Part shown: piece after piece, positions 22,439 through 32,548 of the stretch
How the letters are laid out: the number at the start of each line of letters is the position of its first letter
Position numbering within the stretch: position 1 is the first letter of the stretch
Assembly (NCBI GenBank): GCA_928085145.1
Contig: OV725077.1
Location: forward strand, 97,195,808-97,259,807
Origin: Nezara viridula
Lineage: Eukaryota > Arthropoda > Insecta > Hemiptera > Pentatomidae
Direction of reading: 5' to 3'
DNA: 64,000 bases
Translations under genes and position numbers: made by a program
Notes under the pieces: model-generated
Databases searched by the model: none
Told to the model about the DNA's origin: nothing
What the model saw: the letters and a program-made list of their open reading frames with translations, nothing else

Positions 22439-22443
22439 ATAAA
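22438..22443 (+). terminator. Poly-A signal at the end of the CEPT1-type gene
   Basis: AATAAA begins at the last base of the TGA stop of the third alternative last exon (GAATAAAATAAATAT). It is the last signal I associate with this gene. Confidence 0.65.
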
Positions 22444-22849
22444 ATAAATATATGTTTCTGAAGCCGCTGTGTTATAATTTAGTTTTGGAAAAAAAAAAAA
22501 AAACTGATGTAAATTGCAAATATAATTGGTTTCATGCCGAAGTTAAAATATTTCTCAATAAAGTTAAGAAGAAAAAAATCAATTGAAAATAGCCTTTTGA
22601 TGTTTCTCCCTGCTTGATCCACTTTATGCTGATTCATTTTATTTTTTAATTGAAAATATGTTGTTTTGTGTTTTATGAGGAATCTACTTGTCCACTCAAA
22701 ATACATTTTAATTTTATGAAATAAACTTATAATTTACCCAACAACCATCTTTGATACATATTAATATGATAATTAATTGTTTTATATTGTATATTAAACA
22801 GTCTGTGTATCTTTTAACTCTATAAATGAAAATGCCATTTTCTATTACA

Positions 22850-23000
22850 AGTAGGGTGGTAAGAGAAAGTTGTGTGATGTGTGCACTTTAACCAATTTTT
22901 TTTTTAAATTTTATTAAGTTCCACTCCTTTTTGAGAAATTAATTATTAAAGTAAATAAGGTGCCTTCAGTTTCCTATAGGTTGCTGACCTCCCTTATTTA
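22850..23000 (+). repeat. Dispersed repeat shared with 8120-8510
   Basis: TAGGGTGGTAAGAGAAAGTT then GTGTGATGTGTGCAC, and further on TGACCTCCCTTATT. These match the reverse complement of blocks in the CEPT1 intron. Short and of unknown class. Confidence 0.5.
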
Positions 23001-23962
23001 AAGCATTAATTTGTCATGTCCTTGCTTTCAGAAGTATTTAGACATTCTTCATGAAACAACAGCTCATTCTCTCTCTCTCGTTAGTCTAGGCAAGCATTAA
23101 CGACCTCTTCAATATCATCACTCATTCCTATGCTTAATTTGTTTCTGTCATTCTGTAGTAAATATTTCTTAAATATTTTCAACTTCGTACGAAAAACTAA
23201 ATTATTGAAGAGTTTTTTAACATCATAAATTTATTAAACTCCTTGCCATTTTTATTTATTTTTTGTTGTTCAACTATAATTTATAACTAATCCGATCCAC
23301 ATTCTATATCTTTATAAGAACCTCATTTAATTATTGTTAATATATTTGATTTTGATAATGTTTAATTCTTGTTGAATATTTTCAAGAGTAGGTTGTTAAA
23401 ATTTTCGAGTTTTAGCATATAATAACTTTTTATTACAATTTTAGCATTTGCACATTTGAACAACAGTGGATTGTTTTTAACTTAGTAACAGGTTTACTTT
23501 CGATGTAGAGTAGTAGGTATGCATCATGTAAAGAATTAAATTATATATTATTTAAAAAATTATGCCTTGATAATTATAATAGTATTTTTTTTAATTGTTG
23601 TTTAAAACTTTTGCTATATATCTGAGTGAATCTAAATTTATTAAAATTGTTTATATGTTTTTCCTCTTTATCTGATTTTTTTTTTTTCAATGACTTAAGC
23701 AAATCTTAACTAACTATACCGTTGATTTGATGTTTTGATGTCATTAATGTCATGAAACGCATTATCGGTTATTGATATTAGCAAGGGAGGTCCATTAAGT
23801 GCTATATCATCCATTTTGTGATGGATAATCATTTATTTTAGAGAGTCAGATATTATTACGTATTTCATTCAGTTCATTCTACATTAGTATTATTTTGTTA
23901 ATATTACTCATACATCAATATTTATCATTATTAACTATTATCTGTTATAACATATTATATCT

Positions 23963-24001
23963 CTGATGTTTTCAGCCCAAGCTTGGGTTGAAACGTTAGC
24001 A
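23963..24001 (+). ncRNA. Hammerhead-like core, degenerate
   Basis: CTGATG is followed by a perfect short hairpin (CCCAAGCTTGGG) and then GAAACGTTAGC. In a hammerhead ribozyme the order is CUGAUGA, stem II, GAAA, stem III. The A after CTGATG is replaced by T here. The sequence after GAAAC resembles the other candidates at 30251, 31345 and 33380. No proof of activity; probably a decayed end of a Penelope-like element. Confidence 0.35.
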
Positions 24002-24149
24002 ATATAAATCTTAAAACTGACTGCCACCCTTGGACAATTTTAAGATTTAAATTTGTGTTTTAAAACAGATATTCGTCCATACTGTAAAGAAGAAGTTTTA
24101 TATACAGCGGGTATCGCTCCTTAGGCATTATTTATTATTGAGGAACTAG

Positions 24150-24468
24150 TGTTGCACAAATGCGAGATCAAGACGAGTCTTGGTATTGCGTACCCAGTCT
24201 TGGGCTTGGTCTTGCAGTTACTTATTAGCTTATAGAGATATTACTGTAATTTGTTAGATAGAAGAAACTTAACTAAGCCCGAATGAAAAATTAGAATTGT
24301 TTAATGCAAAAGTATATTGGTTATACCAATTCTTTACATACAGTAACTAAAATTGTCAAGTATTAGTCACAATTTAGCCTTCATTTTTATTCAAAAAATC
24401 GATTTTTCTTACCAGCCTTGGTCTTGTAACAGTTAGGCGCCCTTATTCTTGGTCTTGCAAAGTGCAAT
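24150..24468 (+). mobile_element. MITE (TGTTGCAC family), copy 1
   Basis: An element of about 320 bp whose ends are rough inverted repeats (TGTTGCACAAATGCGAGATC at the left, and GGTCTTGCAAAGTGCAA at the right). The interior has TCTTGGTCTTG repeats and TTTACATACAGTAACTAAAA. It matches the reverse complement of 51662-52129 over its whole length. Non-coding, hAT-like by its partner's target duplication. Confidence 0.7.
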
Positions 24469-25039
24469 AGAGAATATAGATAATGTATATTTCTACACCT
24501 CGGAGGTAAACAATTATTGTATTGGTAAGGTGAGTCAATTTTCCATTAGATCTATTAAAAATTTTTACTAAATTATCAAATAAAAAAATGAGGGAGTTGT
24601 AGTTTACCTCGGGGGCACAGATTTATTACAACTTCTGTAGATGGTAAAGGTTAATTGAATTATTATTCTGTCAAGGTGATCAGACTATTAGCATATGCCT
24701 GTAAGAAGACTAAATTGCCAAATATCTACATGGACTGACATTGAGACTTGTACTTAGTCCCGCGGACTATGACTTTTGATTAAAAAAGAAATCTTGTTCT
24801 ATAATGTATAACATATAAATGATATATAAAATGAAAGTTCAGTAGTGAAATAACCTTTCTAAGAGTAACAACTCCTGCAATAAGTGTTTTAGTAACCACA
24901 TATTTGAGTGATTTACTAAATTTCATATTTTTTAAATAGTCCTTAAAATTTTACAATGCAATAAAAAAAATTTCAGGAGTCTGATTGGAGGTATTTGCAG
25001 GCGGAATTTAGTTAAGAGACCCCTGGTCTAAAGCGTTAC

Positions 25040-25114
<75 letters not shown>

Positions 25115-26447
25115 ATCGCTTTTAGAAAGTTATTTCTGTCATTTTATTTATTTATAATGTATATTTAATCAATGTATGAATTAAGCAACCTTAAAGGTAA
25201 ATTAAAGCTCCTGCACATAGTAAATTCATAATTTGTGTCCCTGAGAACCTAATAAATTATCCCTGTATATAAGCATACTGTAGAAGTAATAATTAAATGA
25301 ATTTCACATCTCGGAAAGCCTAATGGACCCTAATTATATCGATTAAATTACTCCTTTAATAACCTAATGATTAATCGCAATATCGCAAGAATCTAAAGGA
25401 CTATAATAAATCGATTTGTGATCACGGATTCGGAATTCGACAGAATTTTTAAAAAGTGCTCCTCGGATAATCCTATGATAGACCTCGATATCAAAGAGAA
25501 TAGAAACATTAGAGCGTTTTTAATATAAATTTTAAAAAACTATCCCACCGATAGCATAATAATGGATCTAGAAATCAAATAAATACAAAAAAAAAAAAGT
25601 AGGTTTACAGACAGACTTATAGTTCTAAGTGAAGTTTTGTACGGTTATTGGTTATTGATGAACATAATTTAATTGTTACATGCGTCAACTATAACTGAAT
25701 AATTAACTTTTAATTGATTTGCAAACTAATATTGTTCAATTAAAAGTTGTAGTTGTCCGTTTCAAGTACAGCTAATTAAATTAAAAAACAATTAGTTGCG
25801 AATTCAAATACCAATTGAACTATTAGTTGTTATGTGTATATATAACTAACTAATTTAGTTATTAATTGGAATTGATTTTTCTTCATTACTAATTATGGTA
25901 TTTTTTTAATATGTTTTAATGGATTTACCTTAAAACAGTTTCCTGATGTTTTGATTTTTCGTAATAATTTCAAAATCCATTAAAATCTGTATCCTCACAA
26001 TTTATTTAAATGTTGTTAATGTTAATATTTAAAACCAAATCTTATGTCTATACAAAGATGTGATAAAATTATGATCTATTTTCAATTTAATTTAATCTAA
26101 TTTCAATTCAATCTATCAAAATTACATTTTGTCCTATCGTGGATAATTTCGAAAGTGCGACAATCAACCTTTTACCTCTGGTGTACAGAATTCAAAACAA
26201 ATACAAATTTGAAGGAGAGTTTTACCCATGAATAGCGCCTTTTCAGTAGCTTGAGAATGAGTTTGGAAGCCTGTGCCAGCCAACTTTTGAATCTCACCTA
26301 GCAGAGGTACCCATCTCTCCCACCTTTCCCCAAGGTCAATGGTGCAAGAATATCTCCTCTCCCAAGATACTTTATTGCTTTCCTCTTCTAAAAAACAGCC
26401 CGAGCGAAAGTAGAATTTAAAAAATCTTAGATCATATTCAATTACAC
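24469..26447. other. Intergenic AT-rich sequence
   Basis: No gene seen. It includes a poly-A plus TA microsatellite at 25040-25110. Otherwise no structure that I can name. Confidence 0.5.
25040..25110. repeat. Poly-A followed by (TA)n microsatellite
   Basis: About 16 A residues followed by about 27 TA units ending ACACAATCG. Confidence 0.95.
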
Positions 26448-26591
26448 TTACAGCGGTCTGTTATATGTTTTCTTCTTGTTCACTGGTTTGAAACATTTCA
26501 TTCTAAAAATTCGTGACCCCATCAAAATGTGCCCCCCTCAAAATGTGTCTCCCTCAAAAATTTTGATGGCGCCCCCTTTTGGGCACCCCTG
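26448..26591 (-). mobile_element. hAT-type element end, copy 1
   Basis: Read on the minus strand it begins CAGGGGTGCCCAAAAGGGGG, a typical hAT-like terminus, followed by CGCCATCAAAATTTTTGAGG. The same 140-bp stretch, in the same order, occurs at 47930-48070. Non-coding fragment. Confidence 0.65.
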
Positions 26592-27376
26592 CCCCTTAGC
26601 TCCTTTTCTCGAAATTTTGAGATTTGGCTGTGCGTTTTATATATAATAATACGTTAGTTATTAATATTCTGCTACATATAATATAATTTGACATTGTGGT
26701 TGTTGTTATTATCTTGTGCTTAAAAGGTATGATAACGCCATACAACAGATGTAAATTTAAATCTGTCAAAATAACGGAAAAGTTCATCATAGCTGAAGAG
26801 CATTTTAATGGATTCTCATTATTTTATTTAATGGAAGTAAAATGATTTACAGCGGCCCACTTGGTATTAGGAAAACGACCATATTACTTTTTGTTACCAA
26901 TAATGATGAAGCTAAAATATTTATCAAAATGTACTTTTTCACTTTTTATAGTTATAGGTAGCAGTGGACAACATCCTCTTTTCCCCCTGACTTGGAGTGT
27001 TTGCTTAAAAATCGCCGAAAAAGATAGATTTGCATCATAATAATCATTCTGTCCAAGGTATCATTTAAAAACCAGAACTTAATTCATATAAAATCAGAAA
27101 AATTTGAATTTAGTTTTTCTCTGATTTTAAGTTTGTTTTGGCAACGCTTATTTGCAATCTGAATCATCAGCTGTTTTGTCTTGGAGAGATGATTTGTCTA
27201 TGTTTAGGTACTATTTCGCTGGTACTGCCCACGGCAGCAACTGCTGGCGGTTGAGCACTGCTTTAGTGGAATAGAAAGGAATCTATTTTATTAGTGCTGT
27301 TCGGCAGTCTAGGTATGACGTCATATCTAGACTGCTCCTACCTGACCACTCTTGAAACTGTTGGCGGTTCGGCGGT
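26592..27376. other. Intergenic sequence left of the LINE
   Basis: No gene seen. It is GC-richer towards 27200-27370 (CTGGCGGTTGAGCACTGC, and GGCGGTTCGGCGGTTCTG), which may be an unidentified repeat. It ends in the target-site duplication of the adjacent LINE. Confidence 0.5.
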
Positions 27377-27388
27377 TCTGGGTTATGT

Positions 27389-30074
27389 TATTATTAAAAC
27401 ACTTTATTCAGAAATATTACAATTTGTCACAGTTAAGGACACTTATAATAGAGTTCAGAGATTGCATTCATACCGTATATACAAAAATATAAATAAATAA
27501 AGTAATAACAAAAGAATAAGAAGAAAGAACAAAAGAGTAAAGAAAAAAAATAATATATATACACATAAGTAAATAAAAATAGAAATAAAAGTAAAACAAA
27601 CACCTTTTATAAATCATACATTATTTACAATTTGCCAGGTGATCTCCGAACCAATCCTGTCCCCTCCACATGTGGAGGGAAAAGGGAGGCCTAGGAGATC
27701 CCTACGCTTCTCCCTCAGCCACTTCACTGGTATTTTAAACCAGCGGAGGATGAGTAAGAGCGCTACAGCCACAGACACTCATGACTTGAGTGGAGAATCT
27801 GGCCATTGCTAGAACTCCAAAATATCCATATTTACAAAAGGTCTCGTGGCCACTGCCGCTTTAACCTACGAAGGGGATTGTAGGGATGGGTGGTGCTTGA
27901 TAGGGATTGTACAACGGGATTTGGGTGATGAGAAAGGTTCTGGTGAAATTTGGAAAATTTGGCTGGGATAAGATCAAGAATAAATGGGATATTAAGGTCA
28001 TGATGTAGGGTTTTATTGGTTACATAGAAGGGAGCATTGACTATTGTACGGAGGACTTTAGACTGAAAGGATTGAATGCGTTTGATGTTAGAAAATTTGG
28101 CTGTTCCCCATAGTTCTAGTCCGTAAGTCCAGATGGGTTTCAGTATTGTCTTGTAGATCAGTAATTTGTTTTCACCAGAAAGTTTAGATTTTCTATTCAG
28201 TAGTCTATATAGCTGGCCATATCGTCTGTTAAGTTCCTGTCTTTTAAGTCGAGTATGTGGATTCCATGTTAGTCGTCTGTCTAAGAGAAAGCCAAGATAC
28301 CGGACTGTATCTGAGAAAGGAAGCTGGATGGAGTTAAAATAAACTGGTGGGCAGGTATTACGCCGAAGGGTGAAGGTAATGTGTTTACATTTAGATTCGT
28401 TTACCTTAATGCGCCATTTCTTACACCAGTGTTCAATCAGGAAGAGGTGCCTTTGTAAGTTTGCGGACGCTGTTTCAGGATCTGAGTTGGAAGAAAGGAT
28501 AGCAGTGTCATCAGCGAAAGTTGCCAGGAGGGTATCGGGATGGACAGGAATATCAGCGGTAAAGAGAATGTAAAGGATGGGGCCCAAGACGCTGCCTTGA
28601 GGAACGCCAGCCTCAATTGAGTAACAGTCGGAGAATTCGGTGCCACAGCGAACTCGGAAGGAGCGGTCGGAAAGATAGGATCGGAGTACTAGGTATAAGG
28701 ACTGTGGTAGATGGATTTTAAGCTTGAAGAGTAATCCGGCGTGCCATACCCGGTCAAAAGCTTGCGCTATGTCCAGAAATGCACCCGAGCAATACTGCTT
28801 GCTTTCTAGGGTTGAGGATATATGGTCAACAACTCGGAGTCCTTGCTGGACAGTGGAATGTTGGGAACGAAATCCGAATTGATGAGTAGGAAGGTTATAG
28901 GATTCAATTATAGGTAGGATTCGTTTCAGTAGGATCTTTTCAAAAATTTTTGAGAGGATTGGGAGTAGGCTAATTGGTCTATAGGATGCTGTATTGTTGG
29001 AAGGTTTGCCTGGTTTCAAGAAGAGGACGATGGTGGAATGTTTCCATAAAAGAGGGAAGTGGGTAGTTCGTAGGATGCAATTGTATATATATGTAAGAAA
29101 TGTGATGGCTTTAGATGGAAGTTGTCGAAGGATCTGTGGGGTTAGAAGGTCATATCCAGGAGATTTGCGAGGTGTGATTTTCCGTAAAAGGTATTTGACC
29201 TCAGAGGGATTAACAGCTTTAGGTGGTAAGGAGAGTGGGATAGGTATTGAGAGGGATTCTTCTACTTTTACTGTGTGGCTGGGATGGGATTCTGGATGAG
29301 GAGCGAAAGTATAGGAAAGGTGTTTGGCAAATTCCTCGGCTTTATCTTCATCAGATGCTGCCCAGGAGCCATCATCTCGTCGAAGAGGGTGGGAAATATG
29401 ATGGGATTTGAGGATTTTTCTGGTGATATTCCAAAGGGAATTATCATGAGCAGAGAGTGTGGTGAGGTAGGAATTGAATGATTGGGATCTGAAGGTGGCT
29501 AATTCTTTTTTTAATTTTTTACAGTGATAATTGTAGGAGTGGCGGTCGGCTGGATGTCTGGTACGTTGCCATAATAATCTGGCACGGCGTTTTATGTGGA
29601 TTAGGTCAAGGAGGTGTTGAGGTAAATTATGTTTCTTAAGGATTTTTGAGGAGTGATCAGGGGAGGAAGCAGTCCAGCCTGCTTCTTGAATTTTGGTAGT
29701 GAAGGAATGTACTGCATTGTCCAGGTCTTCAGAGGTTTTCAGGGTTACTCTGAGGTCAATTTTATCGGAGAGGATTTGATGAAAGAGTTTCCAGTTAACT
29801 GGGCCTCTGATGAAGGACGGAGGAGAGGGTTTAGGAATAGGAGCTAGTGATACTTGGAGTATTAATGGGCTGTGGTCTGAGGAAAGCTCGTCAAGACGGG
29901 CAACGGAATGGTTGAGAGCACCTAAACCATTATGGATAAAGAAATCGAGGATATCGGGATTACGGTTAGGATCAGTGGGCCAGTAGGTAGGTGAGTTGGG
30001 TGGAAGAAGGGTAAAATTTTGGGAATTGAGTACAGACAGCAATGTTCGACCACGAGAATTCGTGGTTCTTGAAC
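27389..30074 (-). mobile_element. Jockey-like LINE, 5'-truncated, recently inserted
   Basis: A 2686-bp minus-strand insertion flanked by a perfect 12-bp target-site duplication TCTGGGTTATGT (27377-27388 and 30075-30086). It holds a long open frame (27832 upward), a 3' UTR of about 440 bp, AATAAA and a short A-rich tail (27389-27410 on the + strand as TTATTATTAAAACACTTTAT). The first half of the endonuclease domain and ORF1 are missing. Truncated copies of the same family sit at 6679, 41565 and 56956. GC content and lack of stops set it apart from its surroundings. Confidence 0.93.
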
Positions 30075-30096
30075 TCTGGGTTATGTATGTTATCAT
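27832..30096 (-). CDS. Jockey-like LINE ORF2 remnant: endonuclease C-part and reverse transcriptase
   Basis: The frame of 754 codons has no stop. Residues 9-80 are the tail of an apurinic-type endonuclease (SRTTNSRGRTL, then ELSSDHSPLIL with the conserved SDH at 73-75). Residues about 305-610 are the reverse transcriptase: KSPGYDLLTP (311-320), SYRPISLLPILSKIFEKI (371-388), FGFRSQHST (407-415), FLDIAQAFDRVWHAGL (440-455) with one catalytic Asp, AGVPQGSVLGP (496-506), and TFADDTAIL (526-534) with the catalytic Asp pair. The C-terminus is RRLKRQWPRDLL. It would copy its own RNA by target-primed reverse transcription. The first seven or eight codons (MITYITQ) come from flanking host DNA because the insertion boundary is at 30074, so this is not a natural start. 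RT residues are intact but the nuclease is incomplete. Confidence 0.92.
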   Translation of the reverse strand: MITYITQSSRTTNSRGRTLLSVLNSQNFTLLPPNSPTYWPTDPNRNPDILDFFIHNGLGALNHSVARLDELSSDHSPLILQVSLAPIPKPSPPSFIRGPVNWKLFHQILSDKIDLRVTLKTSEDLDNAVHSFTTKIQEAGWTASSPDHSSKILKKHNLPQHLLDLIHIKRRARLLWQRTRHPADRHSYNYHCKKLKKELATFRSQSFNSYLTTLSAHDNSLWNITRKILKSHHISHPLRRDDGSWAASDEDKAEEFAKHLSYTFAPHPESHPSHTVKVEESLSIPIPLSLPPKAVNPSEVKYLLRKITPRKSPGYDLLTPQILRQLPSKAITFLTYIYNCILRTTHFPLLWKHSTIVLFLKPGKPSNNTASYRPISLLPILSKIFEKILLKRILPIIESYNLPTHQFGFRSQHSTVQQGLRVVDHISSTLESKQYCSGAFLDIAQAFDRVWHAGLLFKLKIHLPQSLYLVLRSYLSDRSFRVRCGTEFSDCYSIEAGVPQGSVLGPILYILFTADIPVHPDTLLATFADDTAILSSNSDPETASANLQRHLFLIEHWCKKWRIKVNESKCKHITFTLRRNTCPPVYFNSIQLPFSDTVRYLGFLLDRRLTWNPHTRLKRQELNRRYGQLYRLLNRKSKLSGENKLLIYKTILKPIWTYGLELWGTAKFSNIKRIQSFQSKVLRTIVNAPFYVTNKTLHHDLNIPFILDLIPAKFSKFHQNLSHHPNPVVQSLSSTTHPYNPLRRLKRQWPRDLL

Positions 30097-30244
30097 ATCG
30101 GAGCAATGTTTTGATGATAACAGTCACCTTGATACGTTTTATTTCCTTTTTATTTTTCATCAAGTCAGGTAAAATTAATGAAATATTCTGGAATATATAT
30201 GAAATATTATGAGTCCATCAATTGCCTCCTGGAGTGCCTGATGC

Positions 30245-30295
30245 CACGCCCTGATGAGGACCTGCAAGGTGGGTCGAAACGTCGGCGTAATAAAT
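30245..30295 (+). ncRNA. Hammerhead-like ribozyme core (Penelope-type end)
   Basis: CTGATGA (30251-30257), a stem-II candidate GACC/GGTC (30259-30262 with 30272-30275), GAAAC (30276-30280), then GTCGGCGTAATAAAT. Hammerhead ribozymes are known in terminal repeats of Penelope-like elements. A stem-I candidate GGAGTG/CACGCC lies just upstream with a mismatch. I could not identify a clean cleavage triplet, so activity is uncertain. Confidence 0.45.
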
Positions 30296-31339
30296 TAATA
30301 ATACTATTTTTATAATTTAGTATTTATTTGACCGCACCTCCCCCCCCCCCCCCCGATCAATTCCTTCTCATAAATGAAATATTTTTTAAAATTTAAACAA
30401 AGCTATAATAAATGATTTTTAAAAGGTTGAAGTAACAAGATTATTTATTTATATCACAAAAAGTGTTTTACAGAGAAATTCCAATATAGCTGGATCCAAA
30501 TTACATTAAATAATAAAAAAAAATTAAGTTTAGACAAATTTTCATATCTAGACATTGAAAAATCAATTTGTATTTTTTAACTAAAGTGATGATTTACTGA
30601 TTTCTTATCGATAAAACGGTAAAATATTTACTGCTGTGATTTAGTTACAAATATATGATATTTCTTACTAATCAATTATGCAATTATTAATGTTACTTAT
30701 CAAACTAATAATTAGTAATAAATTTAAAATCGGAGATAAATCCTCAGTTCTTAAAATAATGCTTTATCCTCTTATTAATAACCACGAATGTTAATATTTT
30801 ATATTCAAAATATTACAAGAAACTATCATTTTGTAGAGCGTAGAAATTAATATGTAGATGATTGTTAACACTCTATAATACAGACATTACTTAACCTTGT
30901 TATTCAAATTTAACTTCCAGACAAAATGGCATATATTAATTAAATGAAATCGAAAATCCGCCATCAAATCTATTGTTTTCTTTCCGATAGGAATAAAAAC
31001 CATTAAATTTAAAGCTAACATTTTTATTTAAAATTTTATCAAACTAGGACGCTAAATTGATAAGATTTGGCCGGGACGGTGAGCAGTTTCAGCGAAATAA
31101 ACGAACATGATTCGGTTGACAGTATGAAATAGCAATCGCTACCGTGGACTGTACTAGCGAAATAGTATCTTTTGATTAGGCCTTAGTTCCTTTAAGATTG
31201 CTTATGTGATGTCAGGAAATGAATGAAAAAATAATTTTATTCTGGACTAAAGTCTCCTAAAAGTAATGAAATAGTTTAGAAAGTATGTAGGTACATTGTA
31301 ATAATGTGCTGTCTTTAATATTCATGATCTTGTGTTTTT

Positions 31340-31378
31340 CTTTCCTGATGACGCCTGATAGGTGAAACATTAGCTGGT
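31340..31378 (+). ncRNA. Hammerhead-like core
   Basis: CTGATGA (31345-31351), then a short stem GCCT/AGGT around GAT, GAAAC (31364-31368) and ATTAGCTGG. It has the same layout as the core at 30251. Likely a decayed retroelement end. Confidence 0.4.
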
Positions 31379-32361
31379 TAGCTATATACGAGTATTTAAG
31401 AGACTTCAGACTTTCTGTAGGTGTCTCCCACTAATATCTGTAGCTTCATTTTTTGAGTGCTTGTTACTCACTAATTGCTTGAGATTTTAAATAACGATTT
31501 CAGATTTTAATTAATTACCGTAGTTCAGTCTCATAGCTATACTTTCTCCAGTTTTTTACAGAGGCTGTGTGTTCACCAGCAAGATAACTCGACCACAGAC
31601 AGAGTCGATCTTCTTGGTAAGAGTAATTATACAATTTGGACATATATAAACAAATTAACATTCATTCAGAAAAAAACGAAAATTATATTTCAAGTTATTG
31701 ATTTTTTTCTAAAGTCATTCAAATACTAGGTTATTGTAAAGTACAACTAAGAAACATATATTGATATGTATAATAAATAAATAGAACATTTATACGAATA
31801 GAAAAATATTTACACTAATTTACAAAATAGTACATCTAGCTATGTATACAACTTGCCACTCTTGTACATATAATGAAACATTAAAATATTTTTAGCTTTT
31901 AAGAAATTCAAAAACCAGTAGCCTTAATGCCGGCAATCCACTGTATAAGACAAATCACATCATCATTTTCTCTCATTTGGCTTGGTTACATGAACGATAT
32001 TATTTAGAAATTAGTAATTATTATTTTTTTAGAATACTTCATTAAATAACATACAATAGAATTGCGCCAAATAAAACAAAATTATATTTGTATTTTATTA
32101 ACTAATTTTCATTTTCATTTTTTTTTCAATTTAGATTATCGTTTTTACTCACCTGATTCAGTGGACGGCTGGCCTAAAAAATAAGAGCCACAATAAAACC
32201 AACATTCTAAATACGACAATAAAAACACAATGATTTGAAAATAAATTTTGGCTTCGTATATTTTTGAACGATTTTTTTGTTTTTGATGCTTTGAGTTTTT
32301 AAAAACCCAAGTAAGGAAGATAGCAATGAAACTCTTCTTGAACTCATCCATTTTCTTTCTT

Positions 32362-32548
32362 CCTTTCTTTATATTTAAGGCTATAGGGGGTTTTCCGGGG
32401 CCAGGAGACAGGGAAGTGGATTAATTCCTGAGTTAAAATTCTCCCTCACCCGGCACTTGGATTTGAACACATAATCTTTAGTTTATCAGGTTGCCGGCAT
32501 AGCTTTATACTTTATACACCCGTTAGCATGTTCGTCCACCCCGCCACC
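32362..32548 (-). mobile_element. tRNA-derived SINE, copy 1
   Basis: Read on the minus strand: GGGGTGGACGAACATGCTAA (degenerate A box), GCCGGCAACCTGATA, GTGTTCAAATCCAAGTGCCG (B box region), then CCGGAAAACCCCCTATAGCC and a T/A-rich tail. It matches 47698-47918 and 49358-49536 block for block. More diverged than the other two copies. Confidence 0.75.

Larger units (their letters stand above)
22444..24150. other. Intergenic AT-rich sequence
   Basis: No gene was recognised. It contains a repeat piece at 22850-23000 and a ribozyme-like core near 23963. The 75-codon frame on the minus strand near 22479 is low-complexity and not called. Confidence 0.5.
30087..32351. other. Intergenic AT-rich sequence with two ribozyme-like cores
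   Basis: No gene seen. It contains hammerhead-like cores at 30251 and 31345, a C-homopolymer at 30340-30354, and AT-rich sequence without a clear element. The short minus-strand frame at 32145-32351 overlaps the SINE flank and is not called. Confidence 0.5.

Noticed and set aside
28370..29847. Several + strand open frames of 64-101 codons
   Set aside because: They are antisense shadows of the LINE open frame at 27832-30096.
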